NCBI GenBank assembly: GCA_037482215.1
Contig: CP148074.1
Coordinates: 1,488,001-1,552,000, forward strand
Length of the DNA: 64,000 nucleotides
Reading direction: 5' to 3'
From: Pseudomonas mendocina
GTDB taxonomy: Bacteria; Pseudomonadota; Gammaproteobacteria; Pseudomonadales; Pseudomonadaceae
In this document: one piece after another, positions 1-8,841 of the stretch
How the letters are laid out: each line of letters begins with the position of its first letter
How positions within the stretch are numbered: position 1 is the first letter of the stretch
Notes under the pieces: model-generated
What the model saw: the letters and a program-made list of their open reading frames with translations, nothing else
What the model was told of the DNA's origin: nothing
Databases searched by the model: none
Position numbers and translations under genes: made by a program

Positions 1-1
1 T

Positions 2-2545
2 ACACCCAATCCAAAGCTGGATCATGACGCCGAGATTAACGTCGTCGCTAAGGACGCAGCTGGCAACACCAGCGATGTGGCTACTGCCACTGTTGATGCC
101 CAGGCGCCTGCTGTTCCAGTGCTGAACCTGAGCGATGGCAAGACAATCAGCGGTACCGCTGAAGCAGGGGCAACTGTCCTGCTAACCACAGGCTCAGGCG
201 CGGTGATCGGTGAGGCCACTGCTGACAGCAATGGTGACTGGAGTTTCGATCCGTCACCAGATCTGGCCAATGGCGTCGTGATCAACGCTCGTGCCAAAGA
301 TGCAGCGGGTAATACCAGCGGCCCGGCCGCGACCACGGTCGACAATATCGCTCCGGACAATCCGGTTGTGCAGCCGAGCACAGGGGTTAGCATCATCGGT
401 ACAGCTGAGCCTGGTGCCAAGGTGTTTATCTCCATCGGCGGTGCTCCGGAAATTCAAGTACAGGCCGATGCATCTGGTAATTGGAGCTATACGCCGGGCT
501 CCCCGATCGTCCACGATACGGTGGTCACCGCCCGCGCTGAAGACTCGACGGGCAACAGCAGTGGCACTACCTCAATCACGGTCGATTCTGAAGCGCCAGA
601 TGCACCAGTGATCAACCCAAGTACCGGTGCGATCATTACAGGTACCGGGGAAATTGGTGCACTCATCAATCTCACTGATGGCAACGGCAACCCGATTGGG
701 GAGGCTACTGTGGGGGCTGACGGGACATGGACGGTGACACCTGCATCCCCTCTGGCCCACAACACACAGGTGATTGCGACTGCGACTGATGCTACGGGTA
801 ATGTCAGTGATCCAGCCACCATGGTGGTGGATAAAGTGGCCCCGAATGCGCCAGTTCTGGTGCTCAACCACGATGGGAACCTGCTGACAGGTACCGCAGA
901 GCCCAACAGCAAGCTGCACCTTGTTATTGACGGTGATGAAGGTAATCCGATCATCGTCACGGTTGGCGCAGATGGAACGTTCAGTCAGCCGATTGATCCA
1001 GCATTGGTTGCAGGCGAGTCTATCCGTGGGATTGCAGTGGATGCGACAGGAAATGCCAGTGCCCCGACCACGATCTATGCTCTGGATTTGGCACCGCCGA
1101 CCGTGACCGTGACAGAAGCGGCTGACGGCTACGTCAACGCGGTCGAAATCAGCAATGGTATTCAGGTCACTGTAGGGCTGCGTCCGACCATGCAGGACGG
1201 CCAGGTTGTGACGGTAACGTTCGCTGGCCAGAACGGCTATGAGCAGAGTGTCACCTACACGCTGACCCGTGAAGATATCGACGCAGGTAGCATCAGCATT
1301 ACGCTGGAGCCTGACAGTGGTAGCGCCGCTTATCCTGAGGGCGCAGCGACTATCACAGCAGATATCAGTGGCGGCACCAGCAGTACGCCGGTGAACTTCG
1401 TTGTCGACACCATTCCACCTGCAGCTCCGGTGTTGACGCTGGTGGGTAATCTTCTAACGGTTACCAGCGAGCCATTTACCAAGGTTTTAGTCGAGGTTGC
1501 GCTGGCTGGCGTAACAGCCACTGTTGAAGTGATAACGGATAGTCAGGGCGAGGCGTTAATCGACCTGCTTACCGACTTGGATATAGACCTGAGCTGGGAT
1601 CAGTTGCTGACGGCTTCTGTGTCGGCTCGTGGTGAAGATCTGGCGGGTAACCAGGGGAACATTGCCACCATTGGTGTTGGGCCGAATTTGCCTCAGCCCG
1701 TTACCGTTGGTGATTTTGGCCTAGATGTGGCGCTTCTGCCTCCCACGCTGGGGCTGTCTGGCACAGCAACCGCTGGCAGCTCGATTCGCGTTGAGGTGAT
1801 CACTCCTGCGGCTAATGTGTTTGTCGACCCCAATGTGGACGCGAACGGAAACTTTTCTGTCAACTTGCTCGATCCAGATTTGTTGAGTGATTTGGGACTG
1901 AGCATATCAGGCATACTGAATCTCGGCTCAAACCTCTCTCTCAACATTGTGGCAACTGACTCTTTTGGCAATGACAGCGCTAGTTATGGTGTGAACTTGC
2001 TGGGTTCCGGAGCACTGCTGTCACTGGGAGAAATATCCGTTACCGGCACGTCAGGTAATGATTTCCTGACTGCTCGCAATGACTCCTCTGAAAGGATCAT
2101 TGGCGCGGACGGTCATGATCTGATCAAGAACGTCGGCAGTGGAGACCGTGTAGAAGCGGGTGCTGGGAATGACACCATTGAAGTCACCTCAGCCAATTTC
2201 ACCAGCATTGATGGCGGTGCCGGTTTCGACACCTTATTGCTGGCCGGTGGGATTAATCTGGATTACAACGCAGTGGGTGTTGGCACCCTGGCCAACATCG
2301 AGCGGATCAATCTGGGTAAAGGTGATTCCGGCAGTGTGTTGACGCTTACCGCGGCTGAAGTAGGGATCATCACTGACAGTAACAACACGCTGCAGATCAC
2401 GGGCGAAGCCAACGACACCTTGAGGGTGACCGGTGCCACCAACACTGGAACAACTCAGGAAATCAATGGCGTGACCTACGACGTGTACACCTTTGGCAGC
2501 AATACCTTGTTGGTTGAGGACAATACTGTCCAGGTGTTGGTATGA
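2..2545 (+). CDS. Large Ig-repeat/RTX surface adhesin, C-terminal part (5' end outside window)
   Basis: The frame is open from the first bases of the window, so only the C-terminal ~848 residues of a larger protein are seen. It carries tandem bacterial Ig-like repeats of about 82 residues. New repeats begin with D-x-x-AP-x-x-P at about 107, 341, 584 and 830 and share a GTAE-x-G core. A more diverged Ig-like stretch follows. The last ~180 residues contain glycine/aspartate RTX-like motifs (GNDFL, GAGNDTI, DGGAGFDTL), as expected for a C-terminal type I secretion signal. The stop codon overlaps the start of a TolC-like gene (ATGA), and an ABC exporter and a HlyD-like adaptor follow. This matches LapA-type biofilm adhesins. 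Whether the N-terminus has a LapG-cleavable retention module cannot be seen. The exact family within giant adhesins is uncertain. Confidence 0.85.
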   Translation, partial: TPNPKLDHDAEINVVAKDAAGNTSDVATATVDAQAPAVPVLNLSDGKTISGTAEAGATVLLTTGSGAVIGEATADSNGDWSFDPSPDLANGVVINARAKDAAGNTSGPAATTVDNIAPDNPVVQPSTGVSIIGTAEPGAKVFISIGGAPEIQVQADASGNWSYTPGSPIVHDTVVTARAEDSTGNSSGTTSITVDSEAPDAPVINPSTGAIITGTGEIGALINLTDGNGNPIGEATVGADGTWTVTPASPLAHNTQVIATATDATGNVSDPATMVVDKVAPNAPVLVLNHDGNLLTGTAEPNSKLHLVIDGDEGNPIIVTVGADGTFSQPIDPALVAGESIRGIAVDATGNASAPTTIYALDLAPPTVTVTEAADGYVNAVEISNGIQVTVGLRPTMQDGQVVTVTFAGQNGYEQSVTYTLTREDIDAGSISITLEPDSGSAAYPEGAATITADISGGTSSTPVNFVVDTIPPAAPVLTLVGNLLTVTSEPFTKVLVEVALAGVTATVEVITDSQGEALIDLLTDLDIDLSWDQLLTASVSARGEDLAGNQGNIATIGVGPNLPQPVTVGDFGLDVALLPPTLGLSGTATAGSSIRVEVITPAANVFVDPNVDANGNFSVNLLDPDLLSDLGLSISGILNLGSNLSLNIVATDSFGNDSASYGVNLLGSGALLSLGEISVTGTSGNDFLTARNDSSERIIGADGHDLIKNVGSGDRVEAGAGNDTIEVTSANFTSIDGGAGFDTLLLAGGINLDYNAVGVGTLANIERINLGKGDSGSVLTLTAAEVGIITDSNNTLQITGEANDTLRVTGATNTGTTQEINGVTYDVYTFGSNTLLVEDNTVQVLV

Positions 2546-3804
2546 GTCAACGCCGAGCCAGCCACTGGCTGGTTTGGGCGGTGCTGTGCCTGACCAGTCT
2601 GAGTGAAACCATGCCTGTGGTGGCCATGCCACTGGGCGAGGCTGTACAGCTTGGGCTGGCCATCAACCCCAAAGTGCGTGCGGCCATGGCTGAGGCCGCA
2701 CGTGCCGGCACTGATGTGGAAATTGCCAAGGGCGGCTATTACCCGGCGGTCTCCATGTCGGGTGGCCCGCAGGAGTTTGATTTCGGTGAGGTCGTCTACG
2801 ACCTCACTGCTTCTCAGATGCTCTACGACTGGGGCCGCGTGGCCAGTAAGGTCGAAAGCGCCAACGCAACACAACGTAAAAAACTGGAAGAGCTCATGGT
2901 GGCTCAAGACGATGCGGCGCTGGATATCGTCGAGACATATCTGGAGTTGTTGGCTGCAGAGCAGCGTCTGGAGTCAGTGCGAATGCACATTGAGCATATC
3001 GACAGCATTCGTCAGATGACGGAGATCCGCGGTCAGGGTTACTCCGATCGAAGTGAGCTGGATCGTGCCAGTCTTGAACTGGTACGAGCGCAAGAACAGA
3101 TGTCTTCAGAGAAGGGAAAACTACGGGACTTGCGTAATCAGTTCGCCATTCTTGTGGGCCGGGAGCCAGACAATCTGGAGATACCTGCACCCAATTCGCT
3201 GCAGCGCTACCTTGCCCGTGGCGATCTCAGCAAGGTTATCAGCAGTTCTCCCTTACAGCGTAAAGCACTTGAGGATGCCAACGTGGCTGAGGCCGAGTTG
3301 CGTGAAGCCAAAGCATCATTACTGCCACAGTTGAATCTTGAGGCCTCTCATTTACGCCGCGAGATTGGCGGAAGAATGGAAGAGGACTCCATGGTGTCTC
3401 TGCGGTTTCGAATGGAGACATTTCAGGGATTATCTAATTTTTATCGTCCCACCGCTGCCCAGCAGCGTCTTGAGGCAGCACGCTGGGGCGCTGATGCCAT
3501 GCAGCGGGATATCCGGCGAAAACTGCAAACCTTGTTTGATACCGCTGAGACACTGCGCTGGCGTGAGCAGTCTCTACAACAGCAAGTGCAACAGGCTGAC
3601 CAGGTGACAGGGCTGTACCGTGAACAGTTTGAGGTCGGTCGGCGCGATGTGATTGATCTACTGAATGTACAGCGCGAGCGTTTCGAAGCTGAACGTCAGT
3701 TGATTAACCTCAAGATCGAACAAAAAACCATCGAATACCGTGCGGCAGCTCAGGTGGGACTACTGGGCGCCATGCTTGAAAAGCGACTGAGCCATGAAAG
3801 TTAA
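2542..3804 (+). CDS. TolC-family outer membrane channel of the type I secretion system (LapE-like)
   Basis: The 420-residue protein has a hydrophobic N-terminus (about residues 9-29, ending near VVAMP) that looks like an export signal. Long, charged, Q/E/R-rich helical segments follow, typical of TolC coiled-coil barrels. Near the C-terminus the segment GRRDVIDLLNVQRE resembles the conserved second-repeat motif of TolC proteins. It would form the outer membrane channel through which the adjacent adhesin leaves the cell. The ATG overlaps the adhesin stop codon, and the 3' end overlaps the ABC transporter gene by 11 bases, so the genes are very likely one translationally coupled operon. The order adhesin-TolC-ABC-HlyD is that of lapA-lapE-lapB-lapC. 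Confidence 0.85.
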   Translation: MSQRRASHWLVWAVLCLTSLSETMPVVAMPLGEAVQLGLAINPKVRAAMAEAARAGTDVEIAKGGYYPAVSMSGGPQEFDFGEVVYDLTASQMLYDWGRVASKVESANATQRKKLEELMVAQDDAALDIVETYLELLAAEQRLESVRMHIEHIDSIRQMTEIRGQGYSDRSELDRASLELVRAQEQMSSEKGKLRDLRNQFAILVGREPDNLEIPAPNSLQRYLARGDLSKVISSSPLQRKALEDANVAEAELREAKASLLPQLNLEASHLRREIGGRMEEDSMVSLRFRMETFQGLSNFYRPTAAQQRLEAARWGADAMQRDIRRKLQTLFDTAETLRWREQSLQQQVQQADQVTGLYREQFEVGRRDVIDLLNVQRERFEAERQLINLKIEQKTIEYRAAAQVGLLGAMLEKRLSHES

Positions 3805-5941
3805 TTCAGGAAGAATTCCTCAGCAGGACGCTGACAACATCGATGACCCTGTTAGGCCGGGGCTGGTTCTTTTATGTAGGCATCTGGGGCGGCCAATCGG
3901 CGACGCTGAGTTGGTATCGGGTATTGCCTTAGAACACGGACGTTTACCGCTCAACCTTATCCCTCGTGCGCTGCGAAGGGCCGACATCAATGCGAAAGTG
4001 ACCGCCTACTCGCTGGATAAGATGGAAGGTTACCTGCTGCCTGCACTGTTGCTTTTAAAGGATCGCAAAGCAGTTGTGCTGCTGGGATTTGACGGCGAGT
4101 GTGCTGAGATCCTGGTCCCTGAGACTGACGGAGGCCGTGAGCGTATCCCGCTCACCGAGTTAAGCTCGATGTATAGCGGGCTGGTGGTGTTTGCTAAGTG
4201 TCGCTACCGCTCTGATGAGCGCGTCGGTGGATTTGCAAAAGCCAAGCCCGAACACTGGTTCTTCGCTCCACTTAAACGGCTCTGGCGATCGTATCTAGAG
4301 GTCGCCAGTGCCGCCTTCGTCGCCAACCTATTGGCCGTGGGCGCCGCATTGTTTGCCATGCAGGTATATGACCGTGTGGTTCCCAATGGTGCGTTTGATA
4401 CGCTGTGGATCTTGGCTGGCGGTGTGACGATGGCCATTATCTTGGATGGTGTGTTGCGGATCATGCGTGGGCACTTGCTGAATGTTTTGGGTAAGCGCCT
4501 GGATCTGCAGCTTTCAACAGTGTTGTTCAGTCGTGTGCTAACCACTCGCATGGAGGCGAAGCCAGCATCCATGGGGGCATTCAGCTCACAGGTGCGTGAG
4601 TTTGAGTCGGTGCGTGAGTTCTACACGTCCTCAAGCGCGGCGATGATCAGTGATATGCCTTTTGTACTGCTGTTTATCCTGCTGATCGCCCTGATTGGCG
4701 GTCACGCGGTTTGGGTAGTGATTGTCAGCTGCATCCTGATGATTTTGCCCGGTGTGTTTGCGCAGCGACGGTTGGGGCTGTTATCGCGGCAGAACCTCCG
4801 TGAGGGCGCAAAAAAGAATGCCGTTCTGCTTGAGGCATACGAGCATTTGGAAACGGTGAAAGCCACACGCTCTGAAGGTCGCTGCCTGAAACAGTGGGAG
4901 AGCATGACGGCCGAGCTGGCCACTGGAAGTATGAAAGCCTACGCCCTGTCCTCAAGCCTGACCTACATATCGGCCATGGTTCAGCAGCTCTGCTATGTGG
5001 CCGTTGTAGTAGTTGGCGTTTACCTGATCAACAACGGCACTTTGACGGTCGGTGCTCTGGTGGCGTGCTCAATCTTGTCGTCCCGGGCTGTTGCACCGCT
5101 GGCGCAGTTGGCACAACTGTTGGGACGTTGGCAGCACACCAAAGTTGCCATGGAAGGGTTGGACCAGCTGATGTCAGCTGCACAGGAGCGGCCCGACAAT
5201 AAAGCCTTTGCCCGTAAGCCCAGGCTCTATGGCAGCTATCTGTTGCAAGGCGTCAAAGTTAGTCATGGCGACAGCGCACCTGTCTTGAGTATTACAGAGC
5301 TGAGCATCAAGGCTGGTGAGCGTGTGGCGTTGCTTGGAGGTAACGGTGCCGGTAAGTCGACCCTTCTGCGACTTATGAGTGGGCTGCTTAGTGTGGGCAG
5401 CGGCCGTCTGCTGTTGGATGACATTAGCCTCAGCCAGATTGATCCCAGTGATCGCCAACGCGGTATCGGTTACCTACCGCAGGATGTGGCGTTATTCCAA
5501 GGCACACTGCGAGAGAATCTTAATCTTGAAAATGCTGCGCTGAGTGATGAAGAACTGCTTGAGGTAGTGGATGGGATTGGTCTCGGCCCATTTGTCCGCA
5601 ATCATGCGCTTGGGTTGGATATGCCGCTTCAGGGTAATTCCAGCCTCTCTGGAGGGCAGCGACAAGCTGTTGGATTGGCCCGTGTGCTGCTTCAAGACCC
5701 GCCTGTGGTGCTTCTGGATGAGCCCACTGCTGCGTTTGACCAAACCAGTGAAGCGCAGGTTATCGAATACATGAAAAAGTGGCTAGGCGACCGCACCCTG
5801 ATTCTCACAACGCACAAGCAGAGCATGTTGGCGCTGGTGGATCGGGTCGTGGTGTTGAGCCAAGGAAGTGTTGTCATGGATGGCCCTTTGAATCAGGTCG
5901 TCAAGGGTAATGAAGTCAAGGTAGCCAAAACGGCTCAGTGA
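3794..5941 (+). CDS. Type I secretion ABC transporter, permease-ATPase fusion (LapB-like)
   Basis: The 715-residue protein has three parts. The first ~140 residues resemble a C39-like domain without an evident catalytic Cys-His pair. A transmembrane exporter domain covers about 165-450. The ATPase has Walker A GGNGAGKST (near residue 515), signature LSGGQRQ (near 618) and Walker B VVLLDEPT (near 637). A degenerate C39-like domain is typical of exporters of RTX adhesins, which are not cleaved during export but are bound by this domain. The protein powers export of the upstream adhesin together with the HlyD-like and TolC-like partners. It starts inside the end of the TolC-like gene and is followed after 7 bases by the adaptor gene. 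Confidence 0.9.
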   Translation: MKVNSGRIPQQDADNIDDPVRPGLVLLCRHLGRPIGDAELVSGIALEHGRLPLNLIPRALRRADINAKVTAYSLDKMEGYLLPALLLLKDRKAVVLLGFDGECAEILVPETDGGRERIPLTELSSMYSGLVVFAKCRYRSDERVGGFAKAKPEHWFFAPLKRLWRSYLEVASAAFVANLLAVGAALFAMQVYDRVVPNGAFDTLWILAGGVTMAIILDGVLRIMRGHLLNVLGKRLDLQLSTVLFSRVLTTRMEAKPASMGAFSSQVREFESVREFYTSSSAAMISDMPFVLLFILLIALIGGHAVWVVIVSCILMILPGVFAQRRLGLLSRQNLREGAKKNAVLLEAYEHLETVKATRSEGRCLKQWESMTAELATGSMKAYALSSSLTYISAMVQQLCYVAVVVVGVYLINNGTLTVGALVACSILSSRAVAPLAQLAQLLGRWQHTKVAMEGLDQLMSAAQERPDNKAFARKPRLYGSYLLQGVKVSHGDSAPVLSITELSIKAGERVALLGGNGAGKSTLLRLMSGLLSVGSGRLLLDDISLSQIDPSDRQRGIGYLPQDVALFQGTLRENLNLENAALSDEELLEVVDGIGLGPFVRNHALGLDMPLQGNSSLSGGQRQAVGLARVLLQDPPVVLLDEPTAAFDQTSEAQVIEYMKKWLGDRTLILTTHKQSMLALVDRVVVLSQGSVVMDGPLNQVVKGNEVKVAKTAQ

Positions 5942-5948
5942 GGAGCCT

Positions 5949-7136
5949 ATGAAGGATTATGAAAGTGCAGCGGAGCTGCGCAGGCAATTGGGCGACCCGC
6001 TTATGGCGGCTACCCATCCTATCTATCAGCCTCTGCTATGGACGCTGATTGCGACCGTGCTGTTGTTTATTGCCTGGGCCGCATGGGCCGAGTTGGACCA
6101 AGTCACGCGTGGTGAAGGGCGGGTTGTGCCATTCAGTCGCATCCAGAAAATACAGAGCCTTGAAGGCGGTATCCTCGACAAACTGCTGGTGCAGGAGGGG
6201 GATTTGGTTGAGGTGGGGCAACCCTTGGTGCGCCTGGATAACACCCGCTTTTTGACCAGCTATCAAGAGTCCTCTAACCAGTCCTTGGTGCTACGTGCTG
6301 CCATTGCCCGATTGGATGCGGAAGTGTTGGATAGGGCCGAGATCATCTTCCCGCCAGAGGTTGATCCAGAAGGTCCGCTGGCGCGCACTGAACGTGAGTT
6401 GTTTGACTCACGTCGTGAAAAACTGTTGGAGAGCACCCGGGCAACCGAGCAGCAGATGAGTTTGGCGCAGCAGCAGCTTACGCTCATCCGCCCGATGGTG
6501 GAAAAGCGCGCAGTGAGTCAGATGGAGGCGCTACGCCTGAGTCAGGAAGTTGCCTCGCTTAAAGGTAAGCTGGTTGAGATAAAGAGCAGTTATTTTCAGG
6601 ATGCGTACACCGAGCGTTCCAAACTGCATGCTGAGCTCAGTGCGCTTGAACCGATCGTTAAGCAGCGTCAGGACCAACTGCGCCGGACTGAGATCATCTC
6701 CCCTGTACGCGGTCGCGTGAATACCGTATTGATCAACACCCGAGGTGGTGTGATACAGCCCGGTGAGCCCATCATGGAGGTGATCCCGGTGGAGGAGCAG
6801 CTGCTGGTGCAGGCCAAAATCAAGCCGAGGGATGTGGCGTTTTTGGTGCCCGGCATGCAGGCTAAAGTCAAAATCACCGCTTACGATTACACCATCTACG
6901 GTGACTTGGAGGGCACGCTGGAGCAGATCAGCGCTGACACCATCGAGGAGACCACACCCTATGGCAAGGAACCCTACTATCAGGTGTTGATAAAGACCGA
7001 TAGCAGCCACTTGATTCGGGAGGATAAGGTCCTGCCAATCATCCCCGGCATGGTGGCTGAGGTGGATATTCTCAGTGGCAAGCGCAGCGTGCTGAACTAT
7101 CTGCTGCGGCCATTGATCAAGGCGAGGTTGTATTGA
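5949..7136 (+). CDS. HlyD-family periplasmic adaptor (membrane fusion protein, LapC-like)
   Basis: The 395-residue protein has one N-terminal membrane helix (about residues 25-47), then a biotinyl-lipoyl-like half-motif (GRVVPFSRIQKIQSLEGG), a long helical hairpin (about 150-250) and the second half of the lipoyl and beta-barrel region (SPVRGRVNTVLI). This is the standard architecture of type I secretion adaptors, which bridge the inner membrane ABC exporter to the TolC channel. A GGAG Shine-Dalgarno stands 5 bases before the ATG. It is the last gene of the adhesin operon; the next gene is convergent and its stop lies only 7 bases away, with no clear terminator between. Confidence 0.9.
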   Translation: MKDYESAAELRRQLGDPLMAATHPIYQPLLWTLIATVLLFIAWAAWAELDQVTRGEGRVVPFSRIQKIQSLEGGILDKLLVQEGDLVEVGQPLVRLDNTRFLTSYQESSNQSLVLRAAIARLDAEVLDRAEIIFPPEVDPEGPLARTERELFDSRREKLLESTRATEQQMSLAQQQLTLIRPMVEKRAVSQMEALRLSQEVASLKGKLVEIKSSYFQDAYTERSKLHAELSALEPIVKQRQDQLRRTEIISPVRGRVNTVLINTRGGVIQPGEPIMEVIPVEEQLLVQAKIKPRDVAFLVPGMQAKVKITAYDYTIYGDLEGTLEQISADTIEETTPYGKEPYYQVLIKTDSSHLIREDKVLPIIPGMVAEVDILSGKRSVLNYLLRPLIKARLY

Positions 7137-7143
7137 CCCTGGA

Positions 7144-8181
7144 TCAGGCCAGTGAAAGGCTGCCCTCACGTTCTTCAGGATCGGTAAGGACAATGCGGTT
7201 GCGTCCTGAGCTTTTCGCTCGATACAGGCGCTGGTCGGCACGGTGCAGGGTTTCCTCCCAATGCTCGCCTGGTTTGTGTACGGCACCACCGACTGACATG
7301 GTGACAGCGCCACCTGGCCCGTTCAAATTTAGTCTGACTTGAAGGAGAAGTTGTTCCGCTACGACCATCAGACCCTCTTTGTCTGTGCTGGGTAGAAGCA
7401 GAAGAAATTCTTCACCGCCAAAGCGGAACAGCCTGTCTTCTTTGCGGGAATAGCGCTTGATCAGTTCTACAAAATCCACCAGCACTTGATCCCCAGCTTG
7501 ATGGCCGTGGGCATCGTTGATGGTTTTGAAGTGATCAAGGTCCATGATCAACACCGAATAGAGGCTGCCATGCCGGCGGCTGGTCGCAGAGGCAATTTTG
7601 AGCTCTTCATTCATGGCTCGGCGATTGCGAGCACCGGTCAGCGGATCTTGGATGGCTAGCTGCTGCAACTGATCGCGTTGGCTGCGTGTGCGGTAAGCAA
7701 ATACAAAGCTGAGCGTGCTGGCCATCATGCCTGTGACCAGAAACGAGATCATCTGGTAATCACTTTCAAAGACTTGATTCGGATGAGTTTTGCCATAGAT
7801 CGCTAACGTCAGCATAACCAGCGTCGTGGCAATCAGTGCCTTGCCCGGTGAGACCATGAAAAAGTTGAACAGGATCAGCGGGTAAATCCAGAACAAACCA
7901 TTTACGCCCAGTTTGATGGCGATCAACGTCGCCGTTGAAGCAAACATGACGCACAGATAGATGCCTGGCTTGACCGTGTCTCCCGTGCGCCAGGCGTAAA
8001 CCAAGGCGAGTACAGTTGAGCAAACAATAGCTGAGTCGGCCAAGCCAACGATCAGGTTGCCGGAGCTGAGGCGGTAGATTGCGTATGGAGCGATGCCAAG
8101 AACACCAAAGAGGCCCATCAGGGTCATGATGGACAGCTGGAAGTCTTCACGCAGTCGCTTGACGAAGAGTGGTATTCGCAT
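7144..8181 (-). CDS. Membrane-bound diguanylate cyclase (GGDEF domain)
   Basis: The 345-residue protein has an N-terminal membrane region with about six helices (residues ~18-165) and a C-terminal GGDEF domain (about 172-335). The active-site signature is GGEEF at 255-259, an active variant. The metal/substrate motif LDHFKTIND is present. RKED at 246-249 lies exactly five residues before the signature, which is the RxxD inhibitory (I) site spacing, so product inhibition by c-di-GMP is expected. The membrane region is not a recognisable sensory domain. It converges on the adhesin secretion operon; cyclic-di-GMP is the usual signal controlling surface retention of LapA-type adhesins. That functional link is inferred from position only. 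No EAL domain is fused. Confidence 0.93.
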   Translation of the reverse strand: MRIPLFVKRLREDFQLSIMTLMGLFGVLGIAPYAIYRLSSGNLIVGLADSAIVCSTVLALVYAWRTGDTVKPGIYLCVMFASTATLIAIKLGVNGLFWIYPLILFNFFMVSPGKALIATTLVMLTLAIYGKTHPNQVFESDYQMISFLVTGMMASTLSFVFAYRTRSQRDQLQQLAIQDPLTGARNRRAMNEELKIASATSRRHGSLYSVLIMDLDHFKTINDAHGHQAGDQVLVDFVELIKRYSRKEDRLFRFGGEEFLLLLPSTDKEGLMVVAEQLLLQVRLNLNGPGGAVTMSVGGAVHKPGEHWEETLHRADQRLYRAKSSGRNRIVLTDPEEREGSLSLA

Positions 8182-8335
8182 AAGCAGTCATTTTTTAGTT
8201 GTTATGGACTGAAGCATGCAGACCTTAAGCTTAACAAGGCAATTACTATTTAGGGTCAAAATGCCACTATCGAATAATAGCCGACGAAATGAATCCTAGA
8301 GTAAGGGTTGGCTTTTGACGCCGAACTTTTGTCGG

Positions 8336-8737
8336 TTATGGCTGGAAAACCAACGCGCACAGAGGTTTGGTCTGTTGGTAGCGGACCAGGCGTGCTGCCA
8401 ATTGCTCAGGTAAATCGGTGCACAGTGCAAAGCCTTGCCGAATGTAAAAGTTGCAAAGATTTGGGTGGCAGAAGAGCCAGACTTTTGTGCCGCAATTCGA
8501 CCGTGCGGTCGCAATTAGTTTTTTGGCGATACCCTGTTCTCGGTGATCCTTGGCGACGAGCAGGCTGGTTAGCCAATGCCCCTCGTCAATTGGGTGCAAC
8601 ACCAAGGCAGCAATAATTTCTTCTTGGCCTACCACCCAGATTTGGGCTCCGTCGGTTTTACCGATGACAGAGCGCTGACTGCGGTAGAACTTTTCAGCCA
8701 ATGGCTTTAGCAAAGCCGGTAATTGTCGAACGTGCAT
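8336..8737 (-). CDS. GNAT-family N-acetyltransferase
   Basis: The 133-residue protein is the size of a single GNAT domain. Motif A is visible as LLVAKDHREQGIAKKL, where R/H-x-x-G-x-A contacts acetyl-CoA pyrophosphate. The motif B-like segment NFYIRQGF near residue 100 is the usual FYxxxGF element. It transfers an acetyl group to an unknown amine; the substrate cannot be predicted. It stands alone, separated from both neighbours by 105-155 bases. Confidence 0.8.
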   Translation of the reverse strand: MHVRQLPALLKPLAEKFYRSQRSVIGKTDGAQIWVVGQEEIIAALVLHPIDEGHWLTSLLVAKDHREQGIAKKLIATARSNCGTKVWLFCHPNLCNFYIRQGFALCTDLPEQLAARLVRYQQTKPLCALVFQP

Positions 8738-8805
8738 GGCAGGCTAGGGGGCTAAGCGGGTGTGCAGTGTAGAAGGCTGCAGGGCATCAGGCTAGTTTTG
8801 GGTGA

Positions 8806-8834
8806 AGCCCTCAGGTACGACGTTTCTGAGGGCT
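8806..8834 (-). terminator. Stem-loop downstream of the amidohydrolase gene
   Basis: Nine-base inverted arms, AGCCCTCAG and CTGAGGGCT, flank an 11-base loop immediately after the stop codon of the minus-strand amidohydrolase gene. The minus-strand sequence after the stem has no good uridine run, so it may be a weak terminator or an mRNA 3'-end stabiliser. Confidence 0.4.
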
Positions 8835-8841
8835 AATGAGC

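Noticed and set aside
6531..7313. 260-residue frame antisense to the HlyD-like gene
   Set aside because: It overlaps a clear membrane fusion protein and the end of the diguanylate cyclase gene and has no family features.
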